Below, in pieces: positions 19,711-27,979 of a stretch of 64,000 nucleotides of DNA. Position 1 is the first letter of the stretch, and every line of letters starts with the position of its first letter. Made by a program: the position numbers and the translations under genes. The notes under the pieces are model-generated. The model had not been told where the DNA came from. It saw nothing but the letters and a program-made list of their open reading frames with translations, and searched no databases. Origin of the DNA: Chromobacterium sinusclupearum (GTDB lineage Bacteria > Pseudomonadota > Gammaproteobacteria > Burkholderiales > Chromobacteriaceae); contig NZ_PPTF01000002.1 of the NCBI RefSeq assembly GCF_002902845.1, forward strand, positions 1-64,000, written 5' to 3'.

Positions 19711-20157
19711 GACGGGTTCCTTGTGAAATCAGAACTGCTGCGGACCCAGGAAATTCCTGATGGCGAGACGGCGGATGGACAGCGCGGCACGCGCCAGCCA
19801 AAGCCAGTCGCGCGGGGTGAGACAGACAGTGGTCACTACTGGAAATGAGGCTAATTTGCAGTTATCACGCCGCAAGTCCATGCAAATTCATGACCTTGCC
19901 GCAACATTGATAGCATTCAGAAACTATTGATGAAGCAAGTTCGGCTTGCTGTCAAATCACTTGACGCAATACAGCCCCATTCATGACAAGGGCAAAGCAC
20001 AGAATATGAAGAAAATCTTACATACAGACAACAATCACGAAGATATCTGCATATGAAATATTTAAATGCTAACAATTAAAATATTTTGCAATTTAATTGC
20101 AAATACAACCCCAAAAGGAATGTGCTTCGATTGCGCCGGCCATCAGCCGGCGCAAGC
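19711..20157. other. AT-rich intergenic region, no gene seen
   Basis: 447 bp between the POT transporter start (minus strand) and the end of lysR. The part 19850-20110 is markedly AT-rich and should hold the transporter promoter. No open frame with a ribosome-binding site and no known RNA were seen; only the hairpin at its right end is distinctive. Confidence 0.6.
20131..20155 (-). terminator. Hairpin after lysR, possible terminator
   Basis: TTGCGCCGG (20131-20139) and CCGGCGCAA (20147-20155) form a 9-bp stem starting 3 bp past the lysR stop on the minus strand. No T-run follows, so strength is uncertain. Confidence 0.45.
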
Positions 20158-21078
20158 TCACCGCGCCAGCACGGCCTCCAAGCGTCGCCCCACTTCCGCC
20201 ACCTCCCGGCGCAGGCAATCGATGAACAGCCCCGGCAACGCCGAAGCGGGGCGGAACTGCGGCAACACCAGCCGCAGCGCAAACGGAATCGACGCCTCCA
20301 GCGGCCTGGCCACCAGCCCCGTCCCGGCTTCGGCCAGCGCAGTCAGCGGATTGACGATGGCCACGCCCAGCCCCTGCCGCACCAGGGCGCACACCGCCGC
20401 CGCGCTATGGGTGGACAGCTGCAGCCGGCGGCGCACCCCGGCCTCGGCGAACCAGGCGTCGACCTGCTGGCGGTAAGGATCGCTGGGCGCCAGGCTGACG
20501 AAGGGCAAATCGGCGAAGTCCTGCGCCGTCAGCCGCCGCTTGGCCGCCAGCGGATGCCCGGCCGGCATCACGCACAGCTCGTCTCCCTGCCACAGCGGCA
20601 AAATCTGGCAACCGGCCGGCGCCTGGTCCTGCTCGATCAGACCCAGATCGAAACGCTGCGCCGCCAGCCACTCCTCCAGCCACGGCGACTCCTGCGGACT
20701 GATGTCCACCCCCACCTCCGGCAGGCGCTGCAGAAAGCGCCCGCAAGCCGCCGGCAACAAAGTCTGGGCGAACACCGGCAGACAGGCGATGGCCAGCTGC
20801 CCCCCGGAAAACTGGCGGATGGCCGCGGCGCTGCTGACGATGCGCTCCAGTCCGACAAAACTCCGCTCTACCTCGGCGAACAGCTGCAAAGCCTGCTGGG
20901 TGGGCCGCAGGCGGCCGTGGCCACGCTCGAACAGGGTCAGCTCCAATAGCTGCTCGCAGCGCGCCAGCTCCCGGCTGACCGTGGGCTGCGAGGTATGCAG
21001 CAGCCGCGCGGCGCCGCTGACGCTGCCGGACGTCATCACGGCTCGAAACACCTCGATGTGGCGCAGATTGATCGCCAT
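20158..21078 (-). CDS. lysR: LysR-family regulator, probable activator of lysA
   Basis: 306 aa from ATG 21078 (MAINLRHIEVFRAVMTSGSV), chosen for the GGAGGA upstream of it. The N-terminal winged helix-turn-helix (AARLLHTSQPTVSRELARCE, residues about 20-45) and a periplasmic-binding-protein-like effector domain (about 95-300) are typical LTTR features. It is divergent from lysA, the pairing known from E. coli, where LysR activates lysA and responds to diaminopimelate and lysine. Assignment to LysR proper rests on that context and general resemblance. Confidence 0.85.
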   Translation of the reverse strand: MAINLRHIEVFRAVMTSGSVSGAARLLHTSQPTVSRELARCEQLLELTLFERGHGRLRPTQQALQLFAEVERSFVGLERIVSSAAAIRQFSGGQLAIACLPVFAQTLLPAACGRFLQRLPEVGVDISPQESPWLEEWLAAQRFDLGLIEQDQAPAGCQILPLWQGDELCVMPAGHPLAAKRRLTAQDFADLPFVSLAPSDPYRQQVDAWFAEAGVRRRLQLSTHSAAAVCALVRQGLGVAIVNPLTALAEAGTGLVARPLEASIPFALRLVLPQFRPASALPGLFIDCLRREVAEVGRRLEAVLAR

Positions 21079-21099
21079 CTCTTCCTCCATGCGAAGTCA

Positions 21100-21150
21100 T
21101 GGCCATATCAAAAATGAAAGCCATATCGACATAATTCTATTTTATTTTTG
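21100..21150. promoter_or_regulatory. lysR-lysA divergent control region with repeated GCCATATC
   Basis: The 118-bp gap between the divergent genes contains GCCATATC twice (21102-21109 and 21120-21127, 18 bp apart) followed by an AT-rich run to about 21150. Direct or dyad sites at such spacing are what LysR-type regulators use; that LysR binds here is inference. Confidence 0.4.
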
Positions 21151-21196
21151 TACGAATTAGCCGGATCATGGTCTGACATCCACAGGAAAGCCCTGC

Positions 21197-22429
21197 ATGC
21201 GCCCCTTCGACAACCGCCAACTCGCCGCCATCGCCCAACAGTACGGCTCGCCGCTATGGGTCTACCACGCCGACACCATCCGCAGCCGCATCGCCGAGCT
21301 GAAGGCCTTCGACACCATACGCTATGCGCAGAAGGCCAACTCCAACACCCACATCCTGCAGCTGATGCGCGCGGAAGGCGTGAAGGTGGATGCGGTATCG
21401 CTGGGGGAGATCGAGCGCGCGCTGGCCGCCGGCTACCGCGCCGGCGGCGATGAGCCGTCCGACATCGTCTTCACCGCCGACGTACTGGACCGCGCCACCC
21501 TGGACAAGGTGGTCGAGACCGGCATTCCGGTGAACGCCGGCTCCATCGACATGCTGCGCCAGCTGGGCGAGCGCTCGCCGGGCCATCCGGTCTGGCTGCG
21601 CATCAACCCCGGCTTCGGCCATGGCCACAGCCAGAAGACCAATACCGGCGGCGAAAACAGCAAACACGGCATCTGGCATGAAGACTTGCAGCAGGCGCTG
21701 CAAGCGGTGCAGGCGCATGGCCTGAAATTGATCGGCGTCCACATGCACATCGGCTCCGGCGTCGATTACGGCCATCTGCGACAGGTGTGCGGCGCGATGG
21801 TGGACCTGGTGGCGCGACTCGGCTGCGATATCGAGGCCATCTCCGCCGGCGGCGGCCTGTCCATCCCCTACCGCGACGGCGACGCCCGCATCGATACCGC
21901 CCATTACTTCCAGTTGTGGGATGCCGCCCGGCAACGCATCGCCGAACAGCTGGGCCATCCCGTGCGGCTGGAAATCGAGCCGGGCCGCTTCCTGGTGGCG
22001 GAATCCGGCGCGCTGCTGGCCGAGGTGCGCGCCGTGAAAAACATGGGCAGCCGCCATTTCGTGCTGGTGGACGCCGGCTTCAACGACCTGATGCGGCCGT
22101 CGCTATACGGCAGCTACCACCATATCAGCGTGCTGGACGCGCGCGGGATGGAGAAAAGCGGCCGCATCGACACCGTGGTGGCCGGCCCGCTGTGCGAATC
22201 CGGCGACGTCTTCACCCAACAGGAAGGCGGCACCGTGGAAACCCGGCCGCTGCCGCCGGCGCAAGTCGGCGACCTGATGGTGTTCCACGACGCCGGCGCC
22301 TACGGCGCGACCATGTCGTCCAACTACAACAGCCGCCCGCTGTTGGCCGAGGTGCTGGTCGATGGCGGCGCAGCGCGGTTGATCCGCCGCCGCCAGACCA
22401 TGGCGGAACTGCTGGCGCTGGAAGCCTGA
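21197..22429 (+). CDS. lysA: Diaminopimelate decarboxylase
   Basis: 410 aa. The PLP lysine is K46 in RYAQKANSN; further family motifs are HMHIGSGVDYGHL, the phosphate-binding SAGGGLSIPY, EIEPGRFLVAESG and GPLCESGDVF (catalytic Cys). It catalyses the last step of lysine biosynthesis (meso-DAP to L-lysine). AGGAAAG lies upstream of ATG 21197. It is the E. coli-type enzyme with a divergent lysR partner. It ends at a strong terminator. Confidence 0.94.
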   Translation: MRPFDNRQLAAIAQQYGSPLWVYHADTIRSRIAELKAFDTIRYAQKANSNTHILQLMRAEGVKVDAVSLGEIERALAAGYRAGGDEPSDIVFTADVLDRATLDKVVETGIPVNAGSIDMLRQLGERSPGHPVWLRINPGFGHGHSQKTNTGGENSKHGIWHEDLQQALQAVQAHGLKLIGVHMHIGSGVDYGHLRQVCGAMVDLVARLGCDIEAISAGGGLSIPYRDGDARIDTAHYFQLWDAARQRIAEQLGHPVRLEIEPGRFLVAESGALLAEVRAVKNMGSRHFVLVDAGFNDLMRPSLYGSYHHISVLDARGMEKSGRIDTVVAGPLCESGDVFTQQEGGTVETRPLPPAQVGDLMVFHDAGAYGATMSSNYNSRPLLAEVLVDGGAARLIRRRQTMAELLALEA

Positions 22430-22441
22430 ACGCTCAATGCA

Positions 22442-22468
22442 AAGAAGCCGGGCATCGCCCGGCTTCTT
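22442..22468. terminator. Rho-independent terminator after lysA
   Basis: AAGAAGCCGGGC (22442-22453) and GCCCGGCTTCTT (22457-22468) form a perfect 12-bp stem with a 3-nt loop, placed between convergent lysA and the BON-domain gene. Confidence 0.85.
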
Positions 22469-22495
22469 CGCACATTCCCTCGCCCAACAGCAGGA

Positions 22496-22813
22496 TCAGC
22501 TCTTCTGTTCCATCTTGTTGATGACGAACTTCACTCCCGGCACCTTTTCAGCGATCTGGCCAGCCTTGAACATCTGCTGGTCATCGGTCATCGGGCCCTC
22601 GATGGTCACCTCTGCCTTGCTGCTGCTCACCTTCAGATCCAAGGCTTTCAGTTCCTGATCCGCATCCAGAGCCTGCTTCACGGAGACCGCCAATTCCGCA
22701 TCGGTCGGCGCAGCCACGGCGGCGGCGGCATCTGCATAGGCAGCCTGCACGGCGAAAGTGCCAGACACGGCCAGGGCAGCCAGCAGCAGGGTACGGCTTG
22801 CAAGGTGTTTCAT
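22496..22813 (-). CDS. Periplasmic BON-domain protein
   Basis: 105 aa from the second of two adjacent ATGs (22813; GGAG lies 6 nt upstream, the ATG at 22816 is only 3 nt away). A signal peptide (MKHLASRTLLLAALAVSGTFAVQAAYA) precedes a single BON-like domain: DAELAVSVKQALDADQELKALDLKVSSS then EVTIEGPMTD and KVPGVKFVINKM. BON domains occur in envelope stress proteins such as OsmY and bind phospholipid. Precise role unknown. Confidence 0.75.
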   Translation of the reverse strand: MKHLASRTLLLAALAVSGTFAVQAAYADAAAAVAAPTDAELAVSVKQALDADQELKALDLKVSSSKAEVTIEGPMTDDQQMFKAGQIAEKVPGVKFVINKMEQKS

Positions 22814-23025
22814 CATTTTCTCCAATTTCTCGCGACAAATGTCCAAGGCCACGACCCGCCATGCCAGCGGATCACACGGAATACCGCCATGTTAACGGGG
22901 AAACTTTTCAGTTTTGTTGCGACTCAATGACATCACACTAAACACGATGCCGGCGCGACACGCTCCCCGACGCGCGGGTTACAATCAACCGAACCACCCA
23001 ATGACAGGGCCCAGAGCCTCGAAGC

Positions 23026-24276
23026 ATGAAGCAGAAACCGTTCTTGAAAAGCTGGCCATTGTGGCTGATGCTGCTGACACTGGCCGGCTGCGGCACCACC
23101 CCGCCGCGCACCGGCACCACGACATCCCCGTCCACCGCCTCCAGCGCCAGTCCGGCCGCGCTGCCCAACTGGAACAGCCAAGCCCTGGGCGATACCCTGC
23201 AGGGCCTGCAGCAAAGCTGCCGCACCCTGCAGAAAAAACCGTCCTGGAGCGGCGTTTGCCGCGAAGCCGGCACGCTGCCGGCCAGCGATGCCGACGCGGT
23301 GCGCCGTTTCTTCGAAAACCGTTTCACCGCCTGGAAATTGCAGGACGGCGGCCGCGACAGCGGCCTGATCACCGGCTATTACGAACCGCTGCTCAACGGC
23401 AGCCGCACCCGCTCCGAGCGCACGCCCTGGCCGGTTTACGGCGTGCCGCGCGACCTGGTCAGCGTGGACGTGCCGATGAGCCAGCGCAATCGCGGCACGC
23501 TGCGCGCCAAGCAGGCCGGTCCCAACCGGCTGACGCTGGCCGCCAATGGCAATATCGAGATCAATCCGGCCGACTTCGCCGCCGATCCGCGCGGCATCCG
23601 CCTGAAGGGGCGCTTGTCCGGCTCGCGGCTGGTGCCGTACTTCACCCGCGGCCAGATCAACCAGGGCAGCATCGCCGGCAGCGCGCCGGTGATCGCCTGG
23701 GTGGAAGACCCGGTGGAGCTGTTCTTCCTGCAGGTGCAAGGTTCCGGCCGCATCCAGCTGGACGACGGCAGCTTCCTGCACGTGGGCTTTGCCGACCAGA
23801 ACGGCTACCCCTATCAGTCGATAGGAAAATGGCTGGTGGACAAGGGCGAGATGACGCTGTCCGACGCCTCGATGCAGGGCATCAAGGATTGGCTCGCGCG
23901 CAATCCGCAGCGCCGCGACGAGCTGCTATCGGTCAACCAGAGCTACATCTTCTTCAAGCCGCTGTCCGGCGACGACGGCGGCCCGGTCGGCGCATTGGGC
24001 GTGCCGCTGACCGGCGGTTACAGCATCGCCGTCGATCCGCGCTACATCCCGCTGGGCGCGCCGATCTACCTCGCCACCACCTGGCCGCACTCCACCGAAC
24101 CGCTGGTGCGGCTGGTGCACGCCCAGGACACCGGCAGCGCTATCAAGGGCGCGCTGCGCGCCGACCTGTTCTGGGGCTATGGCACCGAGGCCGGCATGTA
24201 CGCCGGCCGCATGAAGCAGCAAGGCAGCATGTGGCTGCTGCTGCCCAAGGGGCTGACCCCCACGTCCGCGCTATGA
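23026..24276 (+). CDS. mltA: Membrane-bound lytic murein transglycosylase A
   Basis: 416 aa. The N-terminus is a lipoprotein signal with lipobox LAGC (cysteine near residue 23), so it is anchored to the outer membrane. The MltA domain (GYYEPLLNGSRTRSERTPWPVYG) is followed by the C-terminal 3D domain (SIAVDPRYIPLGAPIYL, QDTGSAIKGALRADLFWGYG), named for its aspartates; the catalytic Asp of the family lies in this last block. It cleaves glycan strands to 1,6-anhydromuropeptides. Monocistronic with its own terminator. Confidence 0.93.
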   Translation: MKQKPFLKSWPLWLMLLTLAGCGTTPPRTGTTTSPSTASSASPAALPNWNSQALGDTLQGLQQSCRTLQKKPSWSGVCREAGTLPASDADAVRRFFENRFTAWKLQDGGRDSGLITGYYEPLLNGSRTRSERTPWPVYGVPRDLVSVDVPMSQRNRGTLRAKQAGPNRLTLAANGNIEINPADFAADPRGIRLKGRLSGSRLVPYFTRGQINQGSIAGSAPVIAWVEDPVELFFLQVQGSGRIQLDDGSFLHVGFADQNGYPYQSIGKWLVDKGEMTLSDASMQGIKDWLARNPQRRDELLSVNQSYIFFKPLSGDDGGPVGALGVPLTGGYSIAVDPRYIPLGAPIYLATTWPHSTEPLVRLVHAQDTGSAIKGALRADLFWGYGTEAGMYAGRMKQQGSMWLLLPKGLTPTSAL

Positions 24277-24278
24277 TC

Positions 24279-24300
24279 AAACGGGGCCTCGGCCCCGTTT
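24279..24300. terminator. Rho-independent terminator after mltA
   Basis: AAACGGGGCC (24279-24288) and GGCCCCGTTT (24291-24300) with a 2-nt apparent loop and TTTTCTG behind; it also ends the convergent DUF3667 gene. Confidence 0.8.
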
Positions 24301-24305
24301 TCTGC

Positions 24306-25220
24306 CTAAAGCGACACCAGCACCAGCACCGCCATCCCCAGACACACCAGCACGGTGTAGATCAACAGCAAACCCAGCGTCCGCAAAGCCACCGCGAACT
24401 TGCCGCCGCCGTAGACCCGCCGCTGCGCCAGCCACAGATATACCGGCGTCCCGGCAAAAAACAGCCCGGCGGAAACCGTGGGCAAGACCAAGCCCAGACA
24501 CAGCACCAGGAACAGCCAGGCGTGGAAATGCAGGGTAAACACCAGATGCATGCCATACACCCGGTGCCGGCCGAAATACGCCAACAGCAGCAATAAAGCG
24601 AACAGCGGCATCAGGCCGAACAACACGTATGGCGCGTGGCCACGCAGCGAATGCATCAACTCGGCGTTGGCCTCTTCCGGCTGCTCGCGGAATCTCTTGA
24701 AATCCTTGCCCAGATGATCGCCCCAGCGCTTCAGCCAGAGGTCGGACAGCTTGTTGCCGGTGTGCACGGTTACCGAGCCGTTGCCCGCATCGGCCAACAG
24801 CAGATCGCCTAATACTGCCCGCGCCTCTGGATCGCTTGCCGCGGCTTTGGACAAGGCAGGCTTCGGAAGCGATGGATCAGAATTGTCAAAATGCACCATC
24901 GTTCCGCCCGCCAATCCAATCAGCACGAAAAAGATGAAACTGACGGTCAGATAGAGCTGGAACGGCTTGACGTAACGCTGGCGCCGCCCCAACAGATATT
25001 CCTCGGTCAAACGGCCCGGCTGCGCCAGCAGCAGCCACAAGCTGCGCGTCAACGCGCCTTCCAGGCTGACATAGTGATGCAGATATTCATGAATGAACTC
25101 CCACAAAGTGGGAATTTCGATATGGGTCTTCTGGCCACACTCCGGGCAGAAACGGCCGCAGACCGGATGATGGCAATTGGCGCAATGCTCCGGTTTGCTC
25201 ACATGGCGATACTTGTTCAT
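24306..25220 (-). CDS. DUF3667 family membrane protein
   Basis: 304 aa from ATG 25220 (MNKYRHVSKPEHCANC); an alternative TTG start lies 16 codons upstream and neither has a strong ribosome-binding site. The N-terminus has a zinc-ribbon-like set of cysteines (CANCHHPVCGRFCPECGQ), then a helix-rich stretch (LWEFIHEYLHHYVSLEGALTRSLWLLL) characteristic of DUF3667, and several transmembrane segments (about residues 85-105, 205-225, 240-262, 285-304). Function unknown in this family. Confidence 0.8.
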   Translation of the reverse strand: MNKYRHVSKPEHCANCHHPVCGRFCPECGQKTHIEIPTLWEFIHEYLHHYVSLEGALTRSLWLLLAQPGRLTEEYLLGRRQRYVKPFQLYLTVSFIFFVLIGLAGGTMVHFDNSDPSLPKPALSKAAASDPEARAVLGDLLLADAGNGSVTVHTGNKLSDLWLKRWGDHLGKDFKRFREQPEEANAELMHSLRGHAPYVLFGLMPLFALLLLLAYFGRHRVYGMHLVFTLHFHAWLFLVLCLGLVLPTVSAGLFFAGTPVYLWLAQRRVYGGGKFAVALRTLGLLLIYTVLVCLGMAVLVLVSL

Positions 25221-25433
25221 CGGTGGATGAGGAAAAGGGGAAACCCCGATCTTAGCCAGCCGCGCCAATCATGCCAATAACATTTTTCATCAGAACTATC
25301 TTGCCGTATCCGCGCGGTGCCAATCGGGCACCAGGCAGACAATATTCCTGCGTACTGATTGACGCCGAGACGGTTGACCTTTATTGAACGGGCGCATTTT
25401 TCGACGAATCGAGCCACACTGCGCGCCGCATCG

Positions 25434-26213
25434 TCACCCTGCCGCGCACGGCGCCGCCACCGCTTGAATCGTCCTGCCAGCCTTATCCTCGAGCCAGGCC
25501 GCCGCCCCACTGAACGCCGCCCGCTGCCCCGGCGCGAACGCCAGATGCCGATGGATGCGGACCGTCTTGCCCGACAGCGGCAGCGGCCCATCCAGCACCC
25601 GCACCACCGCGTCGTGCCGCAGCAAGCGCCCCGCGTTTTCGCCTGCCGCCACCTGGCTTTGCAGATGGTTCTCATACAGCGCGAGCATCAGTTGCGGCGA
25701 CGCGGGCGCGCCAGGCTGCAACGAAACCTCTATATCGACATCAACCCCCTCTCCCGCGGGCGTCAGCGCCAGCCGCAAGGAGGCCTGCGCGACGCCGGGC
25801 GACAACTGGCCGCGCAGATTGCCGTAGCTGCCAGCCGACCAGTCCTGGCCGTTCAAGCGCAACTGAGGGGTATAGATCAAGTCACTGCCGGCCCGCGCCG
25901 CCAACTCGCGCTGCCGCCGCGAATATGCCGTATTGGCGAAACGGTCGCGCCAACCCAAGCCATCCCAGTAATCGACATGAAACGCCAACGGCACCAACTG
26001 CCGCAAGCCGATGCCCGCCGCTCCCAGCCCGGACAACCAAGCGTCGGCAGGAGGACAACTGCTGCAGCCCTCAGAGGTGTACAGCTCCAGCAGCGAGACC
26101 TAGCTTGCCGTCGCCGACTCGCTCTGCCCGCGGCAAGACTGCGCGGCGTCAACCTGGGCCATCGCCCCCAGCCACCCCAACAAACCCGCAACCACATAGC
26201 AAAATTGTCGCAT
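25434..26213 (-). pseudogene. DUF1223 thioredoxin-like secreted protein, interrupted by an in-frame TAG
   Basis: Reading from ATG 26213 (AGGGAGTGGCG upstream) gives a signal peptide (MRQFCYVVAGLLGWLGAMAQVDA) and QSCRGQSESATAS, then an amber codon at 26102-26100, then in the same frame VSLLELYTSEGCSSCPPADAW, the conserved DUF1223 core with its CxxC, through to a normal stop at 25434. Only one codon is wrong (a CAG to TAG change would explain it), so this is a recent inactivation, a sequencing error or a read-through case. The downstream half alone could start at an internal Met (26036) but would lack the signal peptide and the CSSC motif. Confidence 0.8.
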
Positions 26214-26246
26214 CGCCACTCCCTTTCCGACCGCATCGATGTCCAT

Positions 26247-26280
26247 TAGTCGAACGGTAAGCTTGTTGCTGACGGACAAA
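26247..26280. repeat. Left copy of imperfect direct repeat flanking the vgrG/IS remnant
   Basis: TAGTCGAACGG at 26247 begins a 33-34 bp stretch repeated at 27819 with five substitutions. See the right copy. It lies just upstream of the DUF1223 start. Confidence 0.6.
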
Positions 26281-26283
26281 TAC

Positions 26284-26319
26284 AAAAAAGCCGCCATGCA
26301 TGCGCATGACGGCTTTTGA
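26284..26319 (-). terminator. Hairpin terminator, minus-strand polarity, orphan
   Basis: AAAAGCCGCCATG (26286-26298) and CATGACGGCTTTT (26305-26317) pair with one mismatch; on the minus strand the stem is followed by a further T-run (26289-26284). No annotated minus-strand gene ends here. Confidence 0.6.
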
Positions 26320-26321
26320 AT

Positions 26322-26413
26322 TCTGGAGGCCCCGATCTTCCTCCAGTATTGATTAGCACGCGTCTGTAGACGCCCGAATAGCACTTCGTACCCTCTTTGG
26401 AGGGTATTTTTAT
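26322..26413 (+). ncRNA. Candidate structured intergenic RNA ending in a terminator
   Basis: Three successive hairpins are visible: CTGGAGG/CCTCCAG (26323-26346), GCGTC/GACGC (about 26360-26373) and TACCCTC/GAGGGTA (26389-26406), the last followed by TTTTTATTT. The segment is non-coding and lies between a decaying gene and the vgrG fragment. It could be a small RNA, a leader of vgrG, or a leftover of a mobile element. It is not a tRNA: no T-loop is present. No family recognised. Confidence 0.3.
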
Positions 26414-26424
26414 TTGGGAATCGG

Positions 26425-26907
26425 ATGGATTTGAACGCACTGCTGGCCAGTTTCGCCTACGCTTTTGGCCAAGATCGACGGGTATTGACTTTGCGGCTGG
26501 GCACCGGGCAGATCGTCGCCGAGCAGTTGCTGCCGCTGAGCCTGCAGGCAGAAGAGTGTCTGTCCCAACCTTACCGCTACACGCTGACCTGTTTGTCGCC
26601 GGATACCCATGTCGAACTGAAGTCGCCGCTGGGCCAGCAGGCGCGCATCGAGGATGCGGCGGGCGGCGAGTCTATCCGCAGCGGCGTGGTGAGCGAGGCC
26701 CGGCTGGCCGGTGCCGATGGCGGCTTCGCCAAGTACGAACTGACCATCGAGCCGCCGTTCGCGCTGCTGCGTCACCGTCGCACTTCGCGCGTGTTCCAGG
26801 ATCTGACGGTGCCGGGCATCATCCAGCAGATCCTGTCCGAACATCAGCAGAGCAACCCGGCCTTCGCCCGGGTGCAGACGCTGTCCATCCAGGTACAGCC
26901 GGCCCAG
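26425..26907 (+). pseudogene. vgrG 5' fragment (T6SS spike protein N-terminus), truncated by IS
   Basis: The frame opens [19 protein letters not shown] and continues for about 161 codons with clear VgrG N-terminal features ([47 protein letters not shown]). At about 26905 (after IQVQPAQ) the frame passes without a stop into IS5-family transposase sequence, so the rest of VgrG (gp27/gp5 body) is gone. It is therefore non-functional as a spike. No other type VI genes are present in the window. Confidence 0.8.
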
Positions 26908-27817
26908 CTGCGCGTCTACTGCCTGCAGCAGTGGTACAGCCTGTCCGATCCGGCCATGGAGGAAAGCCTGTACGAGATCGCCTCCATGCGTCAGTTCGCT
27001 GGCCTCTCCCTGGATACCATCCCGGACGAAACCACCCTGCTGAACTTCCGCCATCTGCTGGAAAAGCACCAACTGACCCACGCCCTGTTTGCCGCCATCG
27101 ACTAGCATCTCTGCGACAAAGGGCTGATGTTGAAGCAAGGCACCATCGTCGATGCCACCCTGATCCACGCACCCAGCTCCACCAAAAACGCCCAGGGCGA
27201 GCGCGATCCGGACATGCATCAAACCAGGAAGGGCAATCAGTGGTACTTCGGCATGAAGGCCCATGTCGGCGTCGATGCCCAGTCCGGCTTGGTGCATCAC
27301 GTGGCCGGCACCGCCGGCAATGTGGCGGATGTCACGATGGTCGATCAGTTGCTGCGGCGAGGAAGTCGATGTGTTTGGCGACGCCGCCTTTACTGGCGTG
27401 CACAAGCGAGCCGAACACCAATCGCGAGCGGTGCGCTGGTGGATTGCGATGAGGCCCGGCCAGCGCAAAGTGCTGACCGACTCAGCCGATGACCGGCAGA
27501 TCCAGCTGGTCGAAACGGTCAAAGCCAAGATTCGGGCCAAAGTGGAGCATCCGTTTCGGGTCATCAAGCAGCAGTTTGGCTACCTGAAAACACGCTACCG
27601 CGGCTTGAAGAAGAACACCGCACAACTGATGACGCTGTTTGGGCTGGCCAACATCTGGCTGGCGCGAAAGGCCTTGTTGGCGGGGATCGGAAAGGGGGGA
27701 TGGCCGGGAATCGGGTCATCCTGGTGGTTGCCAGTCTGAAATCGGTGGATCTATTGCAGCCGAAACACCTGCGAGAAATTGCATTTCTGTTTGCGCGGCA
27801 GGTTGTTCAGACCTTCC
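26908..27817 (+). mobile_element. IS5-family element remnant, 5'-truncated, transposase inactivated
   Basis: The translation [27 protein letters not shown] is internal to IS5-group transposases; about 65-70 N-terminal residues and the left end are missing at the junction with vgrG. The reading frame is then broken by TAG at 27103-27105 and by a one-base deletion near 27360 (frame moves from QLLRR to [17 protein letters not shown]). DDE residues are recognisable in [15 protein letters not shown] and KVEHPFRVIKQQFG. The right end GGTTGTTCAGACCTTCC is intact to about 27817 and abuts CTAG, a usual IS5-group target. Confidence 0.82.
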
Positions 27818-27818
27818 C

Positions 27819-27852
27819 TAGTCGAACGGCAAGCCTGTTGATGATGGACGAA
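27819..27852. repeat. Right copy of imperfect direct repeat
   Basis: TAGTCGAACGGCAAGCCTGT onward matches 26247-26280 at 28 of 33 aligned bases; similarity may extend loosely to an AAAAGCCGC after each copy. It directly abuts the IS right end. The pair brackets the vgrG fragment and IS, about 1.57 kb apart. Confidence 0.6.
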
Positions 27853-27979
27853 AACGAAAATGTCTAGAAAAGCCGCAGCAATTCAATGTGACAAATGAGC
27901 GAAATATGAAACTTTAGAGTTATTGCCGAATATACACTCTTTACGCTCTTCATCCAACTCAATAATCCACTTGAATATC

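Noticed and set aside
18202..19848. 548-codon open frame opposite the POT transporter
   Set aside because: Antisense shadow; the minus-strand frame has clear transporter motifs and this one is His/Gln-rich noise.
21100..21196. Lysine riboswitch before lysA
   Set aside because: The gap is far too short and has no L-box structure; a divergent lysR explains control.
22914..24596. 560-codon plus-strand frame overlapping mltA in another frame
   Set aside because: Out-of-frame reading of mltA, whose own frame has the lipobox and 3D domain.
26320..26410. tRNA gene as island attachment site
   Set aside because: CCTCCA-like ends are present but no T-loop, anticodon arm or acceptor pairing can be drawn.
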